Assembly (NCBI RefSeq): GCF_001514495.1
Contig: NZ_BCNM01000001.1
Span: 806,001 to 870,000, forward strand
Length of the DNA stretch: 64,000 bases
Source of the DNA: Paenibacillus pabuli NBRC 13638
Lineage (GTDB): Bacteria; Bacillota; Bacilli; Paenibacillales; Paenibacillaceae
Direction of reading: 5' to 3'
Each line of letters opens with the position of its first letter. The stretch's first letter is position 1. The notes beneath the pieces were generated by a model that saw nothing but the letters and a program-made list of their open reading frames with translations, made no database searches and was not told the origin of the DNA. The position numbers were made by a program, and so were the translations under genes. Positions 1 through 9,760 of this stretch are shown one piece after another.

Positions 1-19
1 CTTCAGCAAAGTTATTCAT
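1..19 (-). CDS. start of a gene downstream of uxuA (cut by window edge)
   Basis: On the minus strand an ATG (complement of 17-19) overlaps the uxuA stop codon in an ATGA arrangement. It is preceded by a strong ribosome binding site, AAAGGAGGTC, inside the end of uxuA. Only six codons (M N N F A E) are in the window, so the product cannot be identified from sequence. Position directly after uxuA, with translational coupling, makes a hexuronate-pathway enzyme such as fructuronate reductase a reasonable guess, but only from context. Confidence 0.7.
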
Positions 20-1083
20 GATTTTGACCTCCTTTGCAGGGAGTCCCAGACGCCCCACAGATACATAATTCCCAGAGCCCGGTCATAGAGTCCATATCCC
101 GGTCTGCACTGCTCACCCCAGAGATGTCGCCCGTGGTCTGGCCGTGCATAACCTTCATATCCAATATTGTGATAAGCCTCAACGACACCAGCAATATCCA
201 CGTTTCCATCCTGACTGCGGTGGGAGGTTTCGATAAAGTCACCATTATCGTATACTTTGACATTGCGAATATGGGCAAAAGGGATCCGGTCCTTGAATTC
301 ATGAATCATGCCGATAATATCATTAGCCGGATTGGCTCCAAGAGAGCCGCTGCATAGGGTTACACAATTGTAAGGGCTGTCATAAAGGTTTAAATATCTG
401 CGAACATTATCCTGGTTGATAATGATTTTAGGTAAGCCAAAGATTGGCCAAGGCGGATCATCCGGATGGATAGCCATTCGAATGCCGAGCCGCTCAGCGG
501 TAGGAATAATCTCCTGCAGGAAATAGCGGGCATGCTCCCACATATCTTCCTCTGTCACTTCTTTGTAGGCTTCGAACAGACCAGTTAAATACTGCAATCG
601 CTCCGGTTCCCAGCCTGGCATGGTCAAAGCGGAATTTTCGGTAATGCGGCGAACCAGTTCAAGCGGTTCAATATCCGCAATTTTGCTGCTTTCGTAAAAG
701 AGGGCTGTAGAGCCATCTTCCATTTCCTTATGCAGATCGGTACGAAGCCAGTCGAAGATCGGCATAAAATTATAACAGATGACTTTAACGCCAACCTGGG
801 CGAGTTTTTCCATCGTTTTTTTGTAATTGGCAATGTATTTGTCCCGTGTAGGCAGACCGAGTTTGATATCCTCATGGATATTGACACTCTCAACCACATC
901 CAGATGCAAACCGGCCTGATCTGCAGCGGCTTTGACCGCCAGAATTTTGTCCATGGGCCATTCATCTCCTGCCGGAACATCATGAAGGGCCCATACAATA
1001 CCTTCGACACCAGGAATCTGACGGATGTGATCCAGCGTTACGGTATCATTGCCTTCACCAAACCAGCGAAAAACCATTCTCAT
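16..1083 (-). CDS. uxuA: mannonate dehydratase UxuA
   Basis: Cytosolic enzyme converting D-mannonate to 2-keto-3-deoxygluconate in the glucuronate branch of hexuronate catabolism. The 355-residue protein begins MRMVFRWFGEGNDTVTL and carries family-typical blocks such as HPDDPPWPIFGLP, CSGSLGANP and RPDHGRHLWGE, which hold the metal-binding His/Cys/Asp residues of this TIM-barrel family. I chose the ATG at 1083 because TGAGGTGA precedes it and the N-terminus then matches the family. The reading frame extends to 1125, but that part enters the repeat at 1120-1324 and is probably not translated. The next gene overlaps the stop codon, so the two are co-translated. The GntR/FCD gene upstream is the obvious candidate regulator. 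Glucuronate released by the GH67 enzyme encoded at 7504-9654 would feed this step. Confidence 0.93.
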   Translation of the reverse strand: MRMVFRWFGEGNDTVTLDHIRQIPGVEGIVWALHDVPAGDEWPMDKILAVKAAADQAGLHLDVVESVNIHEDIKLGLPTRDKYIANYKKTMEKLAQVGVKVICYNFMPIFDWLRTDLHKEMEDGSTALFYESSKIADIEPLELVRRITENSALTMPGWEPERLQYLTGLFEAYKEVTEEDMWEHARYFLQEIIPTAERLGIRMAIHPDDPPWPIFGLPKIIINQDNVRRYLNLYDSPYNCVTLCSGSLGANPANDIIGMIHEFKDRIPFAHIRNVKVYDNGDFIETSHRSQDGNVDIAGVVEAYHNIGYEGYARPDHGRHLWGEQCRPGYGLYDRALGIMYLWGVWDSLQRRSKS

Positions 1084-1119
1084 CACGTTCACCTCATCAA
1101 GATTAGTATTAAAGTGCGT

Positions 1120-1324
1120 GTTCAAAAAGACAGGTTTTCAGTACCGAGAAGATGGGATGAAGCTAGAAATGGAGTAGCGGAGCGTAGGGAAAACTACGTG
1201 AGCAACTACAATGTTTTCGAAGAAAACATACGTCGCAAGCATCCGCTTATTTCGGCTGAATTCCATATTCGATGCTGATGATGCCACTAGGCATCCTTCG
1301 TAATCAAAAGCGGACTTTTTGAAC
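1120..1324. repeat. MITE-like repeat with short terminal inverted repeats
   Basis: A 205-bp non-coding block bounded by GTTCAAAAAGAC on the left and the matching inverted end GGACTTTTTGAAC on the right. It sits between the gntR-type gene and uxuA and abuts the uxuA translation start. It contains a long but implausible minus-strand reading frame (1138-1326). From memory, very similar blocks occur many times in Paenibacillus genomes, but no second copy is in this window, so the mobile nature is inferred from the inverted ends only. Confidence 0.6.
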
Positions 1325-1351
1325 AACCTCTTAAAAAAACAGGTCTATCCA

Positions 1352-2083
1352 TCATTGAAAATAAGAAGGGTATGTATCCCGCAGGACAGCCAGATCCGTG
1401 ACGGTTAAGTGCAGATGTTCCTGCATGATGTGCTCCGCCGTTCGGGCATCGTGCTCCAGTATGGCTTGAACCATGGATCGATGCTGTTCAATCAAGTGAT
1501 CCCAATGATGATCCGAAGAAAGGCGGAGCATCCGGCTCCGGTTCAGATGCACGTTCATATGCTGGATCACGGACCAGGTATTACTTTTGTTGCAGCCTGC
1601 AAAGAGAGTACTATGGAATTCCTCATCCAATCCGAACATTCGTTCATCATCCGGTTCAAGTATGCATTCCTGCTGCTGTGAAAGATTCTGCTGCAATATC
1701 TTCAACTGTTCATCCGGGAACTGCACACAGGCAAGCCGTATAACGGCACGCTCAAGCTGTTCACGCATGAATCGCGCTTCTTCCACAAGATCAACCTGAA
1801 TCAGAGATACATATGTCCCCCGCTGCGGATATACTTCCAGCAGACCTTCCTGTGCTAGTCTGACAAAGCTTTCCCGAACAGGGGTCCGGCTCACATTGAA
1901 CTCCAGTGAGATCTCTTTCTCCGAGATAGCGGTCCCGGGAGGCAGCTTCAAACTCAAAATTAACTGCTTCAACGTCGTATAGACCGCATCACGCGAAGAG
2001 AATGTCGGCTTTTTCAGAGAAGACGGGCTTATTAAGGATGATAATAAATCGGCTTTGGACGAAGACCTAGGGGGATATTCCAT
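1352..2083 (-). CDS. GntR-family regulator, FCD (FadR) subfamily
   Basis: DNA-binding transcription factor of 243 residues. The N-terminal winged helix (about residues 25-95) includes LPPGTAISEKEISLEFNVS and RTPVRESFVRLAQEGLL, the classic GntR recognition region. The C-terminal FCD ligand domain (about 100-235) contains the spaced His/Asp residues (FGLDEEFHSTLF, LIEQHRSMVQAI) that bind a metal and an organic acid in this family. ATG at 2083 is supported by AAGGAG upstream. It lies immediately upstream of uxuA on the same strand, as UxuR/ExuR-type regulators often do, and a perfect inverted repeat lies 22 bp upstream of its start, implying autoregulation. A hexuronate or related acid as effector is inferred from the neighbour. 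Confidence 0.9.
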   Translation of the reverse strand: MEYPPRSSSKADLLSSLISPSSLKKPTFSSRDAVYTTLKQLILSLKLPPGTAISEKEISLEFNVSRTPVRESFVRLAQEGLLEVYPQRGTYVSLIQVDLVEEARFMREQLERAVIRLACVQFPDEQLKILQQNLSQQQECILEPDDERMFGLDEEFHSTLFAGCNKSNTWSVIQHMNVHLNRSRMLRLSSDHHWDHLIEQHRSMVQAILEHDARTAEHIMQEHLHLTVTDLAVLRDTYPSYFQ

Positions 2084-2104
2084 AACTTCAACTCCTTCAA
2101 TGAT

Positions 2105-2130
2105 ATACTACCATACTTGTATGGTAGTAT
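2105..2130. promoter_or_regulatory. perfect 12-2-12 inverted repeat, probable GntR operator
   Basis: ATACTACCATAC, spacer TT, GTATGGTAGTAT: a perfect inverted repeat 22 bp upstream of the GntR/FCD start codon. Size and two-fold symmetry suit a dimeric GntR protein. The nearest divergent gene (ArsR-type, 2281) could also be affected. Confidence 0.7.
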
Positions 2131-2143
2131 GGAAGCGCTTTAT
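2130..2143. promoter_or_regulatory. possible CcpA (cre) site
   Basis: The sequence TGGAAGCGCTTTAT directly abuts the inverted repeat and contains the self-complementary core AAGCGCTT. It matches about 11 of 14 positions of the cre consensus TGWNANCGNTNWCA. Carbon catabolite control would be expected for a hexuronate locus, but the match is imperfect. Confidence 0.35.
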
Positions 2144-2180
2144 ATAACTCGTTATCTTATTATTGTGCGCGAGCTTGCTG

Positions 2181-2208
2181 TTGACAGGGGAGTGGAGTAG
2201 AATACAGT
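2181..2208 (+). promoter_or_regulatory. probable sigma-A promoter of the ArsR-type gene
   Basis: A perfect -35 box TTGACA (2181-2186) is followed after 16 bp by TACAGT (2203-2208) as a -10 box. The 18-bp palindrome at 2214-2231 would lie at the transcription start, a common position for a repressor site. Confidence 0.5.
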
Positions 2209-2213
2209 TATTA

Positions 2214-2231
2214 GGTTTAAATGTTTAAACC
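2214..2231. promoter_or_regulatory. palindrome at the ArsR-type promoter, probable operator
   Basis: GGTTTAAA-TG-TTTAAACC is a perfect 8-2-8 inverted repeat just downstream of the -10 box. A related core, CGTTTAAACG, occurs at 2638-2647 in front of the aldehyde dehydrogenase gene. This suggests that the ArsR-type protein controls both its own gene and the dehydrogenase. Confidence 0.5.
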
Positions 2232-2280
2232 AATAGACATGGCAGATTTATGGTCTGCAGACTGCATAGAGGTGAAACCA

Positions 2281-2583
2281 ATGGGACAAAAAGCAATATC
2301 CATTTTTCAAACATGTATCCCCTTATTTCAGGTACTTAGTGACAACCATCGTCAGGCTATTTTACTTGCTCTCAGTGAGAAGGGCAGCATGACGGTTAAT
2401 GAAATTACAGAACAGTTCAGCTTATCCCGGCCTGCAATATCCCATCATCTCAAACTGCTGCTTGAGAAAGGACTCATCTCCGTGGAACAAAAGGGAACGC
2501 AGCGATATTATTCCGCTTCATTAAAGTCCTCAGTGGAATTATTAAAGGAACTGGTGGCTGCGATGGAAGAGGAGTGCTTATAA
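2281..2583 (+). CDS. ArsR-family winged-helix regulator
   Basis: Small transcriptional repressor of 100 residues. The winged helix shows the ArsR pattern: FQVLSDNHRQAILLALSEKG, then the recognition helix LSRPAISHHLKLLLEKGLI and the wing VEQKGTQRYYSAS. No metal-binding cysteine pair is seen in the recognition helix, so a metal sensor is unlikely. The ATG at 2281 is preferred because GAGGTG lies upstream; an earlier in-frame ATG at 2221 would fall inside the palindrome. It precedes the aldehyde dehydrogenase gene on the same strand with about 100 bp between them, and a palindrome with a shared core precedes each gene. Confidence 0.88.
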   Translation: MGQKAISIFQTCIPLFQVLSDNHRQAILLALSEKGSMTVNEITEQFSLSRPAISHHLKLLLEKGLISVEQKGTQRYYSASLKSSVELLKELVAAMEEECL

Positions 2584-2596
2584 GCAAGAATGGTTT

Positions 2597-2612
2597 ACAT
2601 GCCTTGGCATGT
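2597..2612. repeat. 7-2-7 palindrome downstream of the ArsR-type gene
   Basis: ACATGCC-TT-GGCATGT is a perfect inverted repeat between the ArsR-type gene and the aldehyde dehydrogenase. No T-tract follows, so it is not a typical terminator; it may be an operator or an RNA stem-loop. Confidence 0.4.
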
Positions 2613-2680
2613 GGGCTATGCGGGCTATATGTTCGTACGTTTAAACGAATCATCATTAATTCGAAGAGGAGTTGGATTAA

Positions 2681-4080
2681 TTGAGTGTCATGCAGGAATT
2701 AAGCGAACCTGAAGTTGAACAGATTTTACGGCGGCAGCGGCAATTTTTTCGAACAGGAGCTACGCGTTCGCCTGAGGCTCGCATTGCACATTTAACCCGG
2801 TTGAAACAGGCGATTCAAAAGTATGAGATCCGTCTTACCGAGGCGCTCTATCAGGATTTGGGCAAGAGTGAGTTCGAATCGTACACCACGGAGATTGGAT
2901 TCATGCTGGATAGTATCACGCATACCATTCGGCAAGTGAGAAAGTGGGTCAAACCGGTCAAAGTTAAAACCCAATTCGCGCTGGTCGGGTCCAAAAGTTA
3001 TATCATTCCTGAACCTTATGGTGCGGTATTGATTATTGGGCCTTTTAACTATCCCTTCCAGCTGTTAATTGAACCCTCGTTGGTGCGTTAGCGGCAGGAA
3101 ATACGGCGGTCCTCAAAGCATCAGAGAACACACCGGCTGTCTCCGCGGTTATTCGTGAGATGATTAGCTCCGTCTTCGAACCTGCTTACGTTCACGTGGT
3201 AGAAGGAGCCAAAGACACAACCACATGGCTCATTAACGCGTCGTTTGACTATATCTTCTTTACAGGCAGTGTACCGGTGGGAAAAATCGTCATGGAGGCT
3301 GCAGCCAAAAATCTCGTTCCGGTTACGCTGGAGCTTGGCGGTAAAAGTCCGGTTATCGTGGATAAGCGCGCAGATCTCAAAGTGGCTGCGCAGCGGATTA
3401 TATGGGGGAAACTGCTCAATACGGGTCAGACCTGCATCGCTCCGGATTATCTGCTTGTACATGAACAGGTGAAAGATCTCTTGATTTCTGAAATGAAAGC
3501 AGCGGTCGAGTCCTTCTTCGGTACGGATATTCAGCACAATCGGGATTATGGGCGAATCGTCAACAAAGCTCATTTCAAACGACTTACAACACTTATCGAG
3601 CGCGATCAGGCTCATGTCATATATGGTGGTCGCTCCGATGAGGAAGATCGTTATATTGAACCAACATTCATAGATGCGGAATCCTGGGAAGCGGCATCCA
3701 TGGAGGACGAGATTTTTGGTCCGATTCTGCCCATAATCAGTTACACTCATATTGATGAGGCGATTGATGGCATTGTAAAGCGGCCCAAACCACTGGCGCT
3801 GTATCTCTTTACATCCGATACACAGCTACAGGATCAAGTGATGCGCGAGGTTTCTTTTGGAGGCGGATGCATTAACGATACGATCACCCATGTGGCTAAT
3901 CCGCGACTGCCATTTGGCGGCGTAGGACATTCAGGTGTGGGCGCTTATCATGGGCGTTACAGCCTGGAGACCTTCTCCCATATGAAAAGTGTGCTCAAAA
4001 AGAGCACCAGATTAAACTTGTCGATTTTATATCCGCCTTACGATAATAAGCTGAAGACGATTAAACGTCTGCTGAAATAA
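2681..4080 (+). pseudogene. aldehyde dehydrogenase with a one-base frameshift
   Basis: Class-3-like NAD(P)-dependent aldehyde dehydrogenase (YwdH-like, about 466 codons if repaired). The N-terminal part is read from TTG 2681 (AAGAGGAG upstream) and stops at 3091. The rest continues in another frame from about 3076 to 4080. At 3074-3076 the text reads GAA CCC TCG TTG; adding one C gives E-P-L-V-G-A-L-A-A-G-N, the conserved family sequence, so one C is missing from a short C run. The second part keeps the catalytic glutamate (LELGGKSP) and cysteine (NTGQTCIAPDY). All other conserved blocks are intact, so this is either a recent mutation or a sequencing error in a homopolymer. Control by the preceding ArsR-type protein is likely. 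Confidence 0.85.
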
Positions 4081-4145
4081 AGAACGACGTTTAATCGTAT
4101 CCCCATTCATATGCCATACTGGAATGCTGTTCAATGAATTTAAAC

Positions 4146-5057
4146 TCATTCGGGAGCAGGCTGTTCCTGTCTGTAGCGTGATGGGGAAATACCGGACCAA
4201 CGCTTGAATTGACGGCTGAAATGGGCAATATCCTTATAACCAAGCATGGAAGCGATGTTCTGAACCGATAGTTCGGGATTACCCAGCAGAACTTTGGCTT
4301 CATGCAGAACCATCTCGGACAGATAGACACGCGGAGACTGACCATACACCTGACGGAATACACGGTTACAATGGGAAGAACTGATCCCCAGCTCGGCTGC
4401 AATATCATCAATGCCATAGTGGCTGTCGGACTCACGTCCCTGCTTGAAATGCTGACTCACCAGTCCTTGCAGCCGATTACGAATTTGGTGAGCCAGCTCG
4501 ATTTTCTCATAACCGTCCGTGAACAATTGAGCAACCTCCTGAGAGACCGCTTCCCACAAATGACCGAACAATTCAAACACTGCCGACTGCAGCTGCATAC
4601 GCTGTACCATTGTACTTGCCGCCTGATTATCAGCAGAAGACATTAATTTTCGAAGTACAGGCTCGATTTGGCGGGTAACCGGACTATCTGCATCGAACAA
4701 AACTTGCTTGATTCGTGCAAGCAAAGAGAGAAATAACTGATCGTCGATATCAAAATGCATGCAAAAATAGGTGAACCCCTTGCCCTTATGACTATGGCTG
4801 GAATGAATGCTTCCTGGAGGAATCAGGAGCAATTCGCCAGCCTTTTGAATATACACCTTCCCGTTCACGGTCATGCATTGTTCGCCTTCTGTCACATAAT
4901 TCAACTCATATTGCGGATGTTCATGTGCGGGGTAATCCCAATCAGCCCCGACACCTCGCAAATGAATGGCGAACAGATTCACCGTTGTTTGTACATCCGG
5001 GTAAAACACTTCATGCACACTTTCTCCCAAAGCGGGAGGCAAATAGGTGGAAGACAT
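4146..5057 (-). CDS. AraC-family regulator with cupin-type sensor domain
   Basis: Transcription factor of 303 residues. The N-terminal half is an AraC-type beta-barrel (DYPAHEHPQYELNYVTEGE, GELLLIPPGSIHSSH) that usually binds a sugar. The C-terminal 100 residues hold two helix-turn-helix units, GIDDIAAELGISSSHCNRVF and LSVQNIASMLGYKDIAHFSR, ending in the AraC signature FKRWSGISPSRYR. Start 5057 has AAAGGGGG upstream. It is divergent from the GH52/GH67/dehydrogenase genes with about 210 bp between starts, so it is the likely xylan-responsive activator of that operon. It is convergent with the aldehyde dehydrogenase remnant. Confidence 0.9.
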   Translation of the reverse strand: MSSTYLPPALGESVHEVFYPDVQTTVNLFAIHLRGVGADWDYPAHEHPQYELNYVTEGEQCMTVNGKVYIQKAGELLLIPPGSIHSSHSHKGKGFTYFCMHFDIDDQLFLSLLARIKQVLFDADSPVTRQIEPVLRKLMSSADNQAASTMVQRMQLQSAVFELFGHLWEAVSQEVAQLFTDGYEKIELAHQIRNRLQGLVSQHFKQGRESDSHYGIDDIAAELGISSSHCNRVFRQVYGQSPRVYLSEMVLHEAKVLLGNPELSVQNIASMLGYKDIAHFSRQFKRWSGISPSRYRQEQPAPE

Positions 5058-5230
5058 GGAAGACCCCCTTTATCATCTATGGCTGCTCCTGACGTAATTG
5101 ATGGAATTCGATAAAATATAATCCGTTGTAACCGCTTCATTATATTATAGTCTATCAGCTTGATTTGGGTAAATATCCGATTGATTTGACCATGGTCTAT
5201 GGTGGAATGCGCATGTTAGGATGGGGCTAA

Positions 5231-5244
5231 TGAAAACGCATGCA
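5231..5244. promoter_or_regulatory. possible CcpA (cre) site in front of the xylanolytic operon
   Basis: TGAAAACGCATGCA matches about 12 of 14 positions of the cre consensus and lies about 25 bp upstream of the GH52 start codon, where a roadblock cre site would act. It is not fully palindromic, so confidence is modest. Confidence 0.35.
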
Positions 5245-5269
5245 AACCATTTGAGAGGGGTCATCATTT

Positions 5270-7507
5270 ATGAGTACATCCAAAAAATCCATTTTTTATA
5301 ATGCCCATCACTCACCAATCGGAGCTTTCGCCAGTTTCACACTAGGTTACAAAGGAGCCAAAGGCGGACTGGGACTGGAACTTGGCAAACCAGCAGATCA
5401 GAATATATATATCGGTTTACAATCTCGCGACGGTGAGAATTATGAAGCATTACCCTTTTTCGAAGCCGTTGAGGATGCAAGCGTTCGGTATGATGTCGAG
5501 AAAGTGGAACATTCGGATCCGGATCAGACCTCGTCGATCTCGACGGGAAGTGGAGCGAGCACATCAGCAGGAGTTGGAGTACAGAAGTCCGGTTCGTTGA
5601 TTTCAGCGTTTCGTGATGAAGATATTACCCGTGAATTCACTTCGGGCACAGATACGTGGACGGCTGGTGATCTGATTTTTCGCATCTACTCACCTGTGCG
5701 TCCTGTACCCGAACCGCTAAGTGGCGATCGTCAAGCATTAATGGATGCGCTTGTGCCTGCGGTGCTGGTAGAGATGACGATTGATAACACGCAAGGACAG
5801 CAGCCGCGTAAAGCCTATTTTGGTTATCAGGGTAATGATCCTTACTCCGCCATGCGGATCATCGGAGGACCAGAGGGTGGATCATTAACGGGGGTTGGAC
5901 AAGGACGCTTAACCGCCATTTTGTCTACGGATGAGGGACTATGGCCTGCGCGCGGATTTACACTGGAGAAGATATTACAGGAGAAGCATCGTGAGAATCT
6001 GGCTTTCGGATTGGGCGAAACAGCTGCATTATTGATGGACGTTCCAGCGGGAGAGAAGCGTACGTTCCAATTTGCCGTATGTTTCTATCGAGGCGGGATT
6101 GTTACTTCGGGTATGGACACGACCTATTGGTACACCCGTTATTTTGCGGATATCCTGGAAGCTGGGAAATATGCACTTGACCGTTTTAGTGAGTTGACTG
6201 CTTCCTGTAAGGAAGTGGAGCAACGTCTTGGCGCAGCTGTATTGAGTGAAGATCAGTACTTTATGCTTGCCCATTCCATTCACAGCTACTATGCAAGTAC
6301 GCAACTGCTGGATGCCGACGGCGAACCGTTCTGGATCGTAAATGAAGGCGAATACCGAATGATGAATACACTGGATCTGACCGCAGATCAGCTGTATTTT
6401 GAATTAGCATTGAATCCCTGGACCGTGCGTAACGAGCTGGAGTGGTTTGTGAAACGCTACAGTTATACGGATCAAGTGCGTTTCCCGGGAGAAGAGAAGG
6501 AATATCCGGGAGGCATTACGTTTACTCATGATATCGGCGTAGCCAATGTTTTCTCGCGTCCGGGACACTCTGCTTATGAACTGGTAGGCATTGATGACTG
6601 CTTCTCGCAAATGAGTCACGAGGAACTGGTCAACTGGCTCTGCTGTGCAACAGTATATATTGAACAGACGCAGGATCGGGAATTTGTTAAAGAGATGCTT
6701 CCTGTTATCCGTGATTGCTTCGAAAGCATGTTGAACCGTGATCATCCGGATGAACAGCAGCGCAATGGCCTGATGGGTCTGGATAGCAGCCGTACCAAGG
6801 GCGGAGCCGAGATTACCACGTACGACAGTCTGGATGTGTCCCTTGGACAATCCCGGAATAACATCTATCTGGCGGGAAAATGCTGGGCCGTTTATGTTGC
6901 ACTGGAGAAACTATTTGCTGCAGAGAAGCTGGCTGAACTGTCTCATCATGCAGGCCGTCAGGCGGATCGCTGTGCAGCCAGTATCGCAGCCCAGTTGACC
7001 GATGGTGGTTACATCCCGGCAGTTATCGCCGAAAACAATGATTCCCGCATCATTCCAGCGATTGAAGGTTTGGTGTTCCCTTACTTCACCGGCTGTGAAG
7101 GTGCGCTGGATGTAAATGGCCGTTTTGGTCCTTATCTGCAAGCACTTCGAACTCATCTTAAAACCGTTCTTGTACCTGGTACCTGTCTGTTTGAAGATGG
7201 AGGCTGGAAGCTGTCCTCAACAAGTAATAACTCGTGGCTCAGCAAAATATATCTGTCCCAGTTCATTGCGCGAGAATTACTGGGCGTGGATTGGGATGAA
7301 ACAGGGAAGGCTTCTGACGCTGCCCATGTAAACTGGCTGCTGCATCCAGAGGAGTCCTACTGGTGCTGGAGTGACCAGATCCTGGCGGGCGTCGCGGTCG
7401 GAAGTAAATATTATCCGCGCGGTGTAACATCGATTCTATGGCTCCTCGAAGGCAAAGGTACTCGTCTGGAGCAGATCTATGCCAGCAAGGAGGCGACGGT
7501 GCAATGA
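5270..7507 (+). CDS. GH52 beta-xylosidase
   Basis: Intracellular exo-beta-1,4-xylosidase that splits xylo-oligosaccharides; no signal peptide is visible. The 745 residues match, from memory, the Geobacillus GH52 enzyme throughout: [16 protein letters not shown] at the N-terminus, [26 protein letters not shown] and [12 protein letters not shown] near the end. The described nucleophile Glu335 and acid/base Asp495 of that enzyme fall at Glu359 (VNEGEY) and Asp519 (TTYDSLD) here, both shifted by exactly 24 residues, which supports an intact active site. A Gly/Ser/Thr-rich insert near residue 90 accounts for part of the extra length. Start 5270 has GAGAGGGG upstream. Its stop overlaps the next start (ATGA), so it is coupled to the alpha-glucuronidase gene. 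Confidence 0.95.
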   Translation: MSTSKKSIFYNAHHSPIGAFASFTLGYKGAKGGLGLELGKPADQNIYIGLQSRDGENYEALPFFEAVEDASVRYDVEKVEHSDPDQTSSISTGSGASTSAGVGVQKSGSLISAFRDEDITREFTSGTDTWTAGDLIFRIYSPVRPVPEPLSGDRQALMDALVPAVLVEMTIDNTQGQQPRKAYFGYQGNDPYSAMRIIGGPEGGSLTGVGQGRLTAILSTDEGLWPARGFTLEKILQEKHRENLAFGLGETAALLMDVPAGEKRTFQFAVCFYRGGIVTSGMDTTYWYTRYFADILEAGKYALDRFSELTASCKEVEQRLGAAVLSEDQYFMLAHSIHSYYASTQLLDADGEPFWIVNEGEYRMMNTLDLTADQLYFELALNPWTVRNELEWFVKRYSYTDQVRFPGEEKEYPGGITFTHDIGVANVFSRPGHSAYELVGIDDCFSQMSHEELVNWLCCATVYIEQTQDREFVKEMLPVIRDCFESMLNRDHPDEQQRNGLMGLDSSRTKGGAEITTYDSLDVSLGQSRNNIYLAGKCWAVYVALEKLFAAEKLAELSHHAGRQADRCAASIAAQLTDGGYIPAVIAENNDSRIIPAIEGLVFPYFTGCEGALDVNGRFGPYLQALRTHLKTVLVPGTCLFEDGGWKLSSTSNNSWLSKIYLSQFIARELLGVDWDETGKASDAAHVNWLLHPEESYWCWSDQILAGVAVGSKYYPRGVTSILWLLEGKGTRLEQIYASKEATVQ

Positions 7508-9654
7508 GCAACACCACCCTTAAAACTCATATTACCGGGCCGCAATATGATGCATGGCTTGGGTATCTCCAAGGTCAGTCGGGGGTGAAGGGAGCTGCCA
7601 GAAAGGCGGCTCCAGTTTGGAGTCATACCGTGTCGGTGGAGGAAGATCAGGAAATTCTATCAACAGCCATAGCGGAACTGGCACAGGGGCTCGATAAGCT
7701 GTTTGGGATCAAGCCAAAAGTTAGTCATGCAGACTCCAGCCAAACGAGTGAGCCCGGTTTGGCTCATCATGCGGCACAAGGGATCTGGCTTGGTACCTGG
7801 AAGGGCTCGGAAGCCGTAGCTCAAGCATTCAGCGACACGGAACGCTCAGCTGTGCATGGGGAAGGCTATATTATTCGTCAAGATCAGGAACGCGGCAGGC
7901 TATTTATTGGTTCTGAAACCCCTCAAGGTGTTCTGTACGGTACTTTTCATCTGTTGAGGGAGCTGGTGCTGGACCAAGCAACCTCAATCGAAGCGGATTT
8001 TGCTGCGGAAAGACTAAGCTATATTACCGAGCAACCCGTTAATGCATTACGCATGATCAACCAGTGGGATAACGTGGACGGTAGCATCGAGCGCGGTTAT
8101 GCCGGCGAGTCCATTTTCTATGACAACGGAGAATTCACGAAGGACCTCGGGCGCATCCGGGACTATGCCAGACTGCTTGCTTCCACAGGCATGAACGCGA
8201 TCTCAATCAATAACGTAAACGTGCATCAGCGAGAAACCCTGTTCCTGACGGAACGTTTTCTGGGTGATGTTGCAAAGGTTGCTGCAATATTCAGAGCCTA
8301 CGGCATTCGATTGTTCTTAAGTGCCAACTATGCCAGTCCGATCGAGATTGGCGGGCTGCTTACGGCAGATCCACTGGACGAGCAGGTACGTGAATGGTGG
8401 AACGTCCAGACAGCGAAGGTGTATGCGGCAATTCCGGATTTTGGCGGCTATCTGATTAAAGCGGATTCGGAAAATCGCCCAGGCCCATTTACGTACAATC
8501 GGGATCATGCGGATGGAGCAAACATGCTGGCTGAGGCACTTCGTCCCTTTGGTGGACTGGTAATCTGGCGCTGCTTCGTTTATAACTGCAAGCAGGACTG
8601 GCGAGACCGTTCCACGGATCGTGCGCGGGCGGCATATGACCACTTCAAGCCGCTGGATGGCCGATTTGCGGATAACGTCATTTTGCAGATCAAAAATGGA
8701 CCGATGGACTTTCAGGTACGGGAGGCCGTATCCCCTCTGTTCGGGGCGATGGAGCAAACAAATCAGGTATTGGAGTTCCAAATTACGCAGGAGTATACGG
8801 GCCAGCAGCGCCATCTATGTTATCTGATTCCACAGTGGAAAGAAGTATTGGATTTTGATACGTTTGCCAAAGGCCCTGGGTCTGAAATCAAACGAATTGC
8901 TGACGGGTCTCTGTACAACAGGCCATATAGCGGCTTTGCCGCAGTCTCCAATATCGGCGCTGATGCTTGCTGGACAGGACATCCGCTCGCTCAGGCGAAT
9001 CTGTACGGATATGGAAGACTTGCCTGGAATCCGGAGCTGTCATCGGAAGAGATTGCGGAGGAATGGGTCCGACTTACATTTGGACATGACGAAGAGGTGG
9101 TTCGTTTAGTCTCGGGCATGCTTCTGAACTCGTTGGAAATCTATGAAAATTATACGGCTCCGCTTGGGGTAGGCTGGATGGTTAATCCGGAGCACCATTA
9201 TGGACCTAATGTGGATGGCTATGAATATTCCAAGTGGGGGACATATCACTTTGCTGATTGCGATGGCATAGGTGTGGACCGAACCGTGAGTAGTGGTACG
9301 GGGTATACTTCGCAATACCACCGGGAAAATGCCGAAAGATATGAATCCGTGGATTCCTGCCCGGACGAGCTGCTGTTATTTTTCCACCATGTCCCGTATA
9401 CCCATGTCCTGCATTCAGGCAAAACGGTCATTCAGCATATTTATGATACACATTTTGATGGAGCAGAGCAGGCAGCGGCGTTAGCCCAAACCTGGGGACA
9501 GCTGGAAGGCAAGATTGATCCGACTATATTTGATAAGGTCGCTTCGTTACAGGCAGGGCAGGCGGAGCATGCCAAGGAATGGCGAGACATGATCAATACG
9601 TACTTCTATCGCAAAAGCGGTATTGCAGATGAACAAGGAAGAACGATATATTAG
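7504..9654 (+). CDS. aguA: GH67 alpha-glucuronidase
   Basis: Removes (4-O-methyl-)glucuronic acid from the non-reducing end of aldouronic acids made from glucuronoxylan; cytosolic, with no signal peptide. The 716 residues show the GH67 catalytic regions: [11 protein letters not shown] (candidate acid), IKNGPMDFQ and [10 protein letters not shown] (the Asp/Glu pair assigned as catalytic bases in characterised enzymes). N-terminal GH67 domain (about 1-140), central barrel (about 140-480) and C-terminal helical domain are all present. Length is slightly above the usual 680. ATG 7504 overlaps the GH52 stop by 4 bases and is preferred over in-frame codons from 7438 that lie inside the GH52 gene. 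The glucuronate released leads towards UxuA. Confidence 0.95.
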   Translation: MSNTTLKTHITGPQYDAWLGYLQGQSGVKGAARKAAPVWSHTVSVEEDQEILSTAIAELAQGLDKLFGIKPKVSHADSSQTSEPGLAHHAAQGIWLGTWKGSEAVAQAFSDTERSAVHGEGYIIRQDQERGRLFIGSETPQGVLYGTFHLLRELVLDQATSIEADFAAERLSYITEQPVNALRMINQWDNVDGSIERGYAGESIFYDNGEFTKDLGRIRDYARLLASTGMNAISINNVNVHQRETLFLTERFLGDVAKVAAIFRAYGIRLFLSANYASPIEIGGLLTADPLDEQVREWWNVQTAKVYAAIPDFGGYLIKADSENRPGPFTYNRDHADGANMLAEALRPFGGLVIWRCFVYNCKQDWRDRSTDRARAAYDHFKPLDGRFADNVILQIKNGPMDFQVREAVSPLFGAMEQTNQVLEFQITQEYTGQQRHLCYLIPQWKEVLDFDTFAKGPGSEIKRIADGSLYNRPYSGFAAVSNIGADACWTGHPLAQANLYGYGRLAWNPELSSEEIAEEWVRLTFGHDEEVVRLVSGMLLNSLEIYENYTAPLGVGWMVNPEHHYGPNVDGYEYSKWGTYHFADCDGIGVDRTVSSGTGYTSQYHRENAERYESVDSCPDELLLFFHHVPYTHVLHSGKTVIQHIYDTHFDGAEQAAALAQTWGQLEGKIDPTIFDKVASLQAGQAEHAKEWRDMINTYFYRKSGIADEQGRTIY

Positions 9655-9760
9655 TCTGGATACGAAAGGGATATAAGTTGGAGTTGAACATTTATATGGA
9701 ATAGTCCGATCTTCTTCGGAGGAAAGTACAACGTTGGCATACATGAGAAGGAGGGCACAC

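Noticed and set aside
1138..1326. 62-codon minus-strand ORF between uxuA and the GntR gene
   Set aside because: It lies wholly within the MITE-like repeat, has no ribosome binding site and reads through the inverted end. I treat it as a by-product of the repeat.
5185..5245. promoter with -35 TTGACC before the GH52 gene
   Set aside because: No acceptable -10 box at the right distance. GACCATGGTC at 5187-5196 is a palindrome, but too short to interpret.
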